NCBI GenBank assembly: GCA_012841005.1
Contig: DUVO01000128.1
Span: 1-5,690, forward strand
Direction of reading: 5' to 3'
Length of the DNA stretch: 5,690 bases
Origin: Bacillota bacterium
GTDB lineage: Bacteria > Bacillota > DTU030
Below, in pieces: positions 5,471-5,690 of this stretch. A program made the position numbers and the translations under genes. Numbering within the stretch: position 1 is the first letter of the stretch; every line of letters starts with the position of its first letter. The notes below the pieces were generated by a model that made no database searches, was not told where the DNA came from, and saw only the letters and a program-made list of their open reading frames with translations.

Positions 5471-5690
5471 ATGATTACAAACCTTTTCCTACAGGGGCCC
5501 CGGGGCATTGGGAAGTCTTCCTTGCTGCGTTCAGTCCTGGGGGAAATCAGGGACAATGTTGGCGGCTATTTTGTCCAGCGGCTTTTTCGGCAGGGGGAGC
5601 ATGTGGGCTTTCGCATGGTAGATGTGGAAAGTGGGGAGCCCTACTGTTTGAATAATGAAATTGGCCTGCGGAGTTTAGAGGACCTTAACA
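5471..5690 (+). CDS. P-loop NTPase, THEP1/DUF2478-like (3'-truncated by window edge)
   Basis: This is a partial gene with 73 codons visible, open to the window end. Residues 1-8 (MITNLFLQ) form a hydrophobic first strand, followed directly by the Walker A motif GPRGIGKS at residues 9-16 and the helix SLLRSVLGEI. Next come GGYFVQRLFRQGEHVGFRMVDV and a SGEPYCL segment. In THEP1-type nucleoside-triphosphatases, the P-loop is likewise followed by a G-[FY]-x-x-x-x-[VR] strand and a -x-G-F-x-[IM]-V-D- strand. The Walker B motif and C-terminus lie outside the window, so substrate and exact subfamily cannot be set. Some relatives occur near molybdenum or tungsten genes (from memory), which would suit the AOR remnant and the operator-like repeat just upstream. 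A regulatory or cofactor-related role is only a guess. Confidence 0.68.
   Translation, partial: MITNLFLQGPRGIGKSSLLRSVLGEIRDNVGGYFVQRLFRQGEHVGFRMVDVESGEPYCLNNEIGLRSLEDLN

Noticed and set aside
5332..5655. A 107-codon + strand open frame starting at 5332
   Set aside because: It has no ribosome binding site and its product is low-complexity and unlike any family I know. Its second half overlaps, in another frame, the NTPase gene that has a clear P-loop and its own ribosome binding site at 5471. It also runs through the perfect inverted repeat.

Overview
The window looks like a chromosomal segment of an anaerobic, moderately GC-rich Firmicute (clostridial or Peptococcaceae/Moorella-like). This is an inference from strong AGGAGG-type ribosome binding sites, the style of the pyrimidine enzymes, and a relic of a tungsten/molybdenum aldehyde:ferredoxin oxidoreductase (AOR). 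No rRNA or marker gene is present to fix the taxon. All recognisable genes are on the + strand.

Region 1 (1-4112) is a four-gene pyrimidine cluster. It holds the C-terminal half of a class 1B dihydroorotate dehydrogenase (pyrD, cut by the window start), a complete class I dihydroorotase (pyrC), a complete carbamate kinase (arcC), and an aspartate carbamoyltransferase (pyrB) whose reading frame is broken. A strong intrinsic terminator at 4184-4226 closes the block. The order pyrD-pyrC-arcC-pyrB, with carbamate kinase in the middle and no pyrF or pyrE after pyrD, does not match a standard UMP-biosynthesis operon. Run in reverse, the four enzymes would convert orotate to dihydroorotate, carbamoyl-aspartate, aspartate plus carbamoyl phosphate, and finally ATP plus CO2/NH3. 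This is the logic of an ATP-yielding orotate fermentation. The pyrB gene has at least three frame disruptions, so the pathway may be decaying here unless the sequence is wrong.

Region 2 (4227-5007) holds an AT-rich leader and the remnant of an AOR-family gene. It has a good ribosome binding site and N-terminus, but two large internal parts are missing and there is a frame change. Only the start, a short middle helix segment and the C-terminal domain are recognisable. All iron-sulfur cysteines are gone.

Region 3 (5008-5690) is a mostly non-coding AT-rich stretch with one weak small ORF, then a perfect 14-bp inverted repeat (5401-5438). The repeat ends 32 bases before the start of a P-loop NTPase gene that runs off the window. 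Its core, CGTTATA-N10-TATAACG, resembles the ModE molybdate/tungstate-regulator operator. Degenerate look-alikes lie before and just after the AOR remnant, so this region may be a relic of a molybdenum/tungsten-regulated locus. That last point is a hypothesis.
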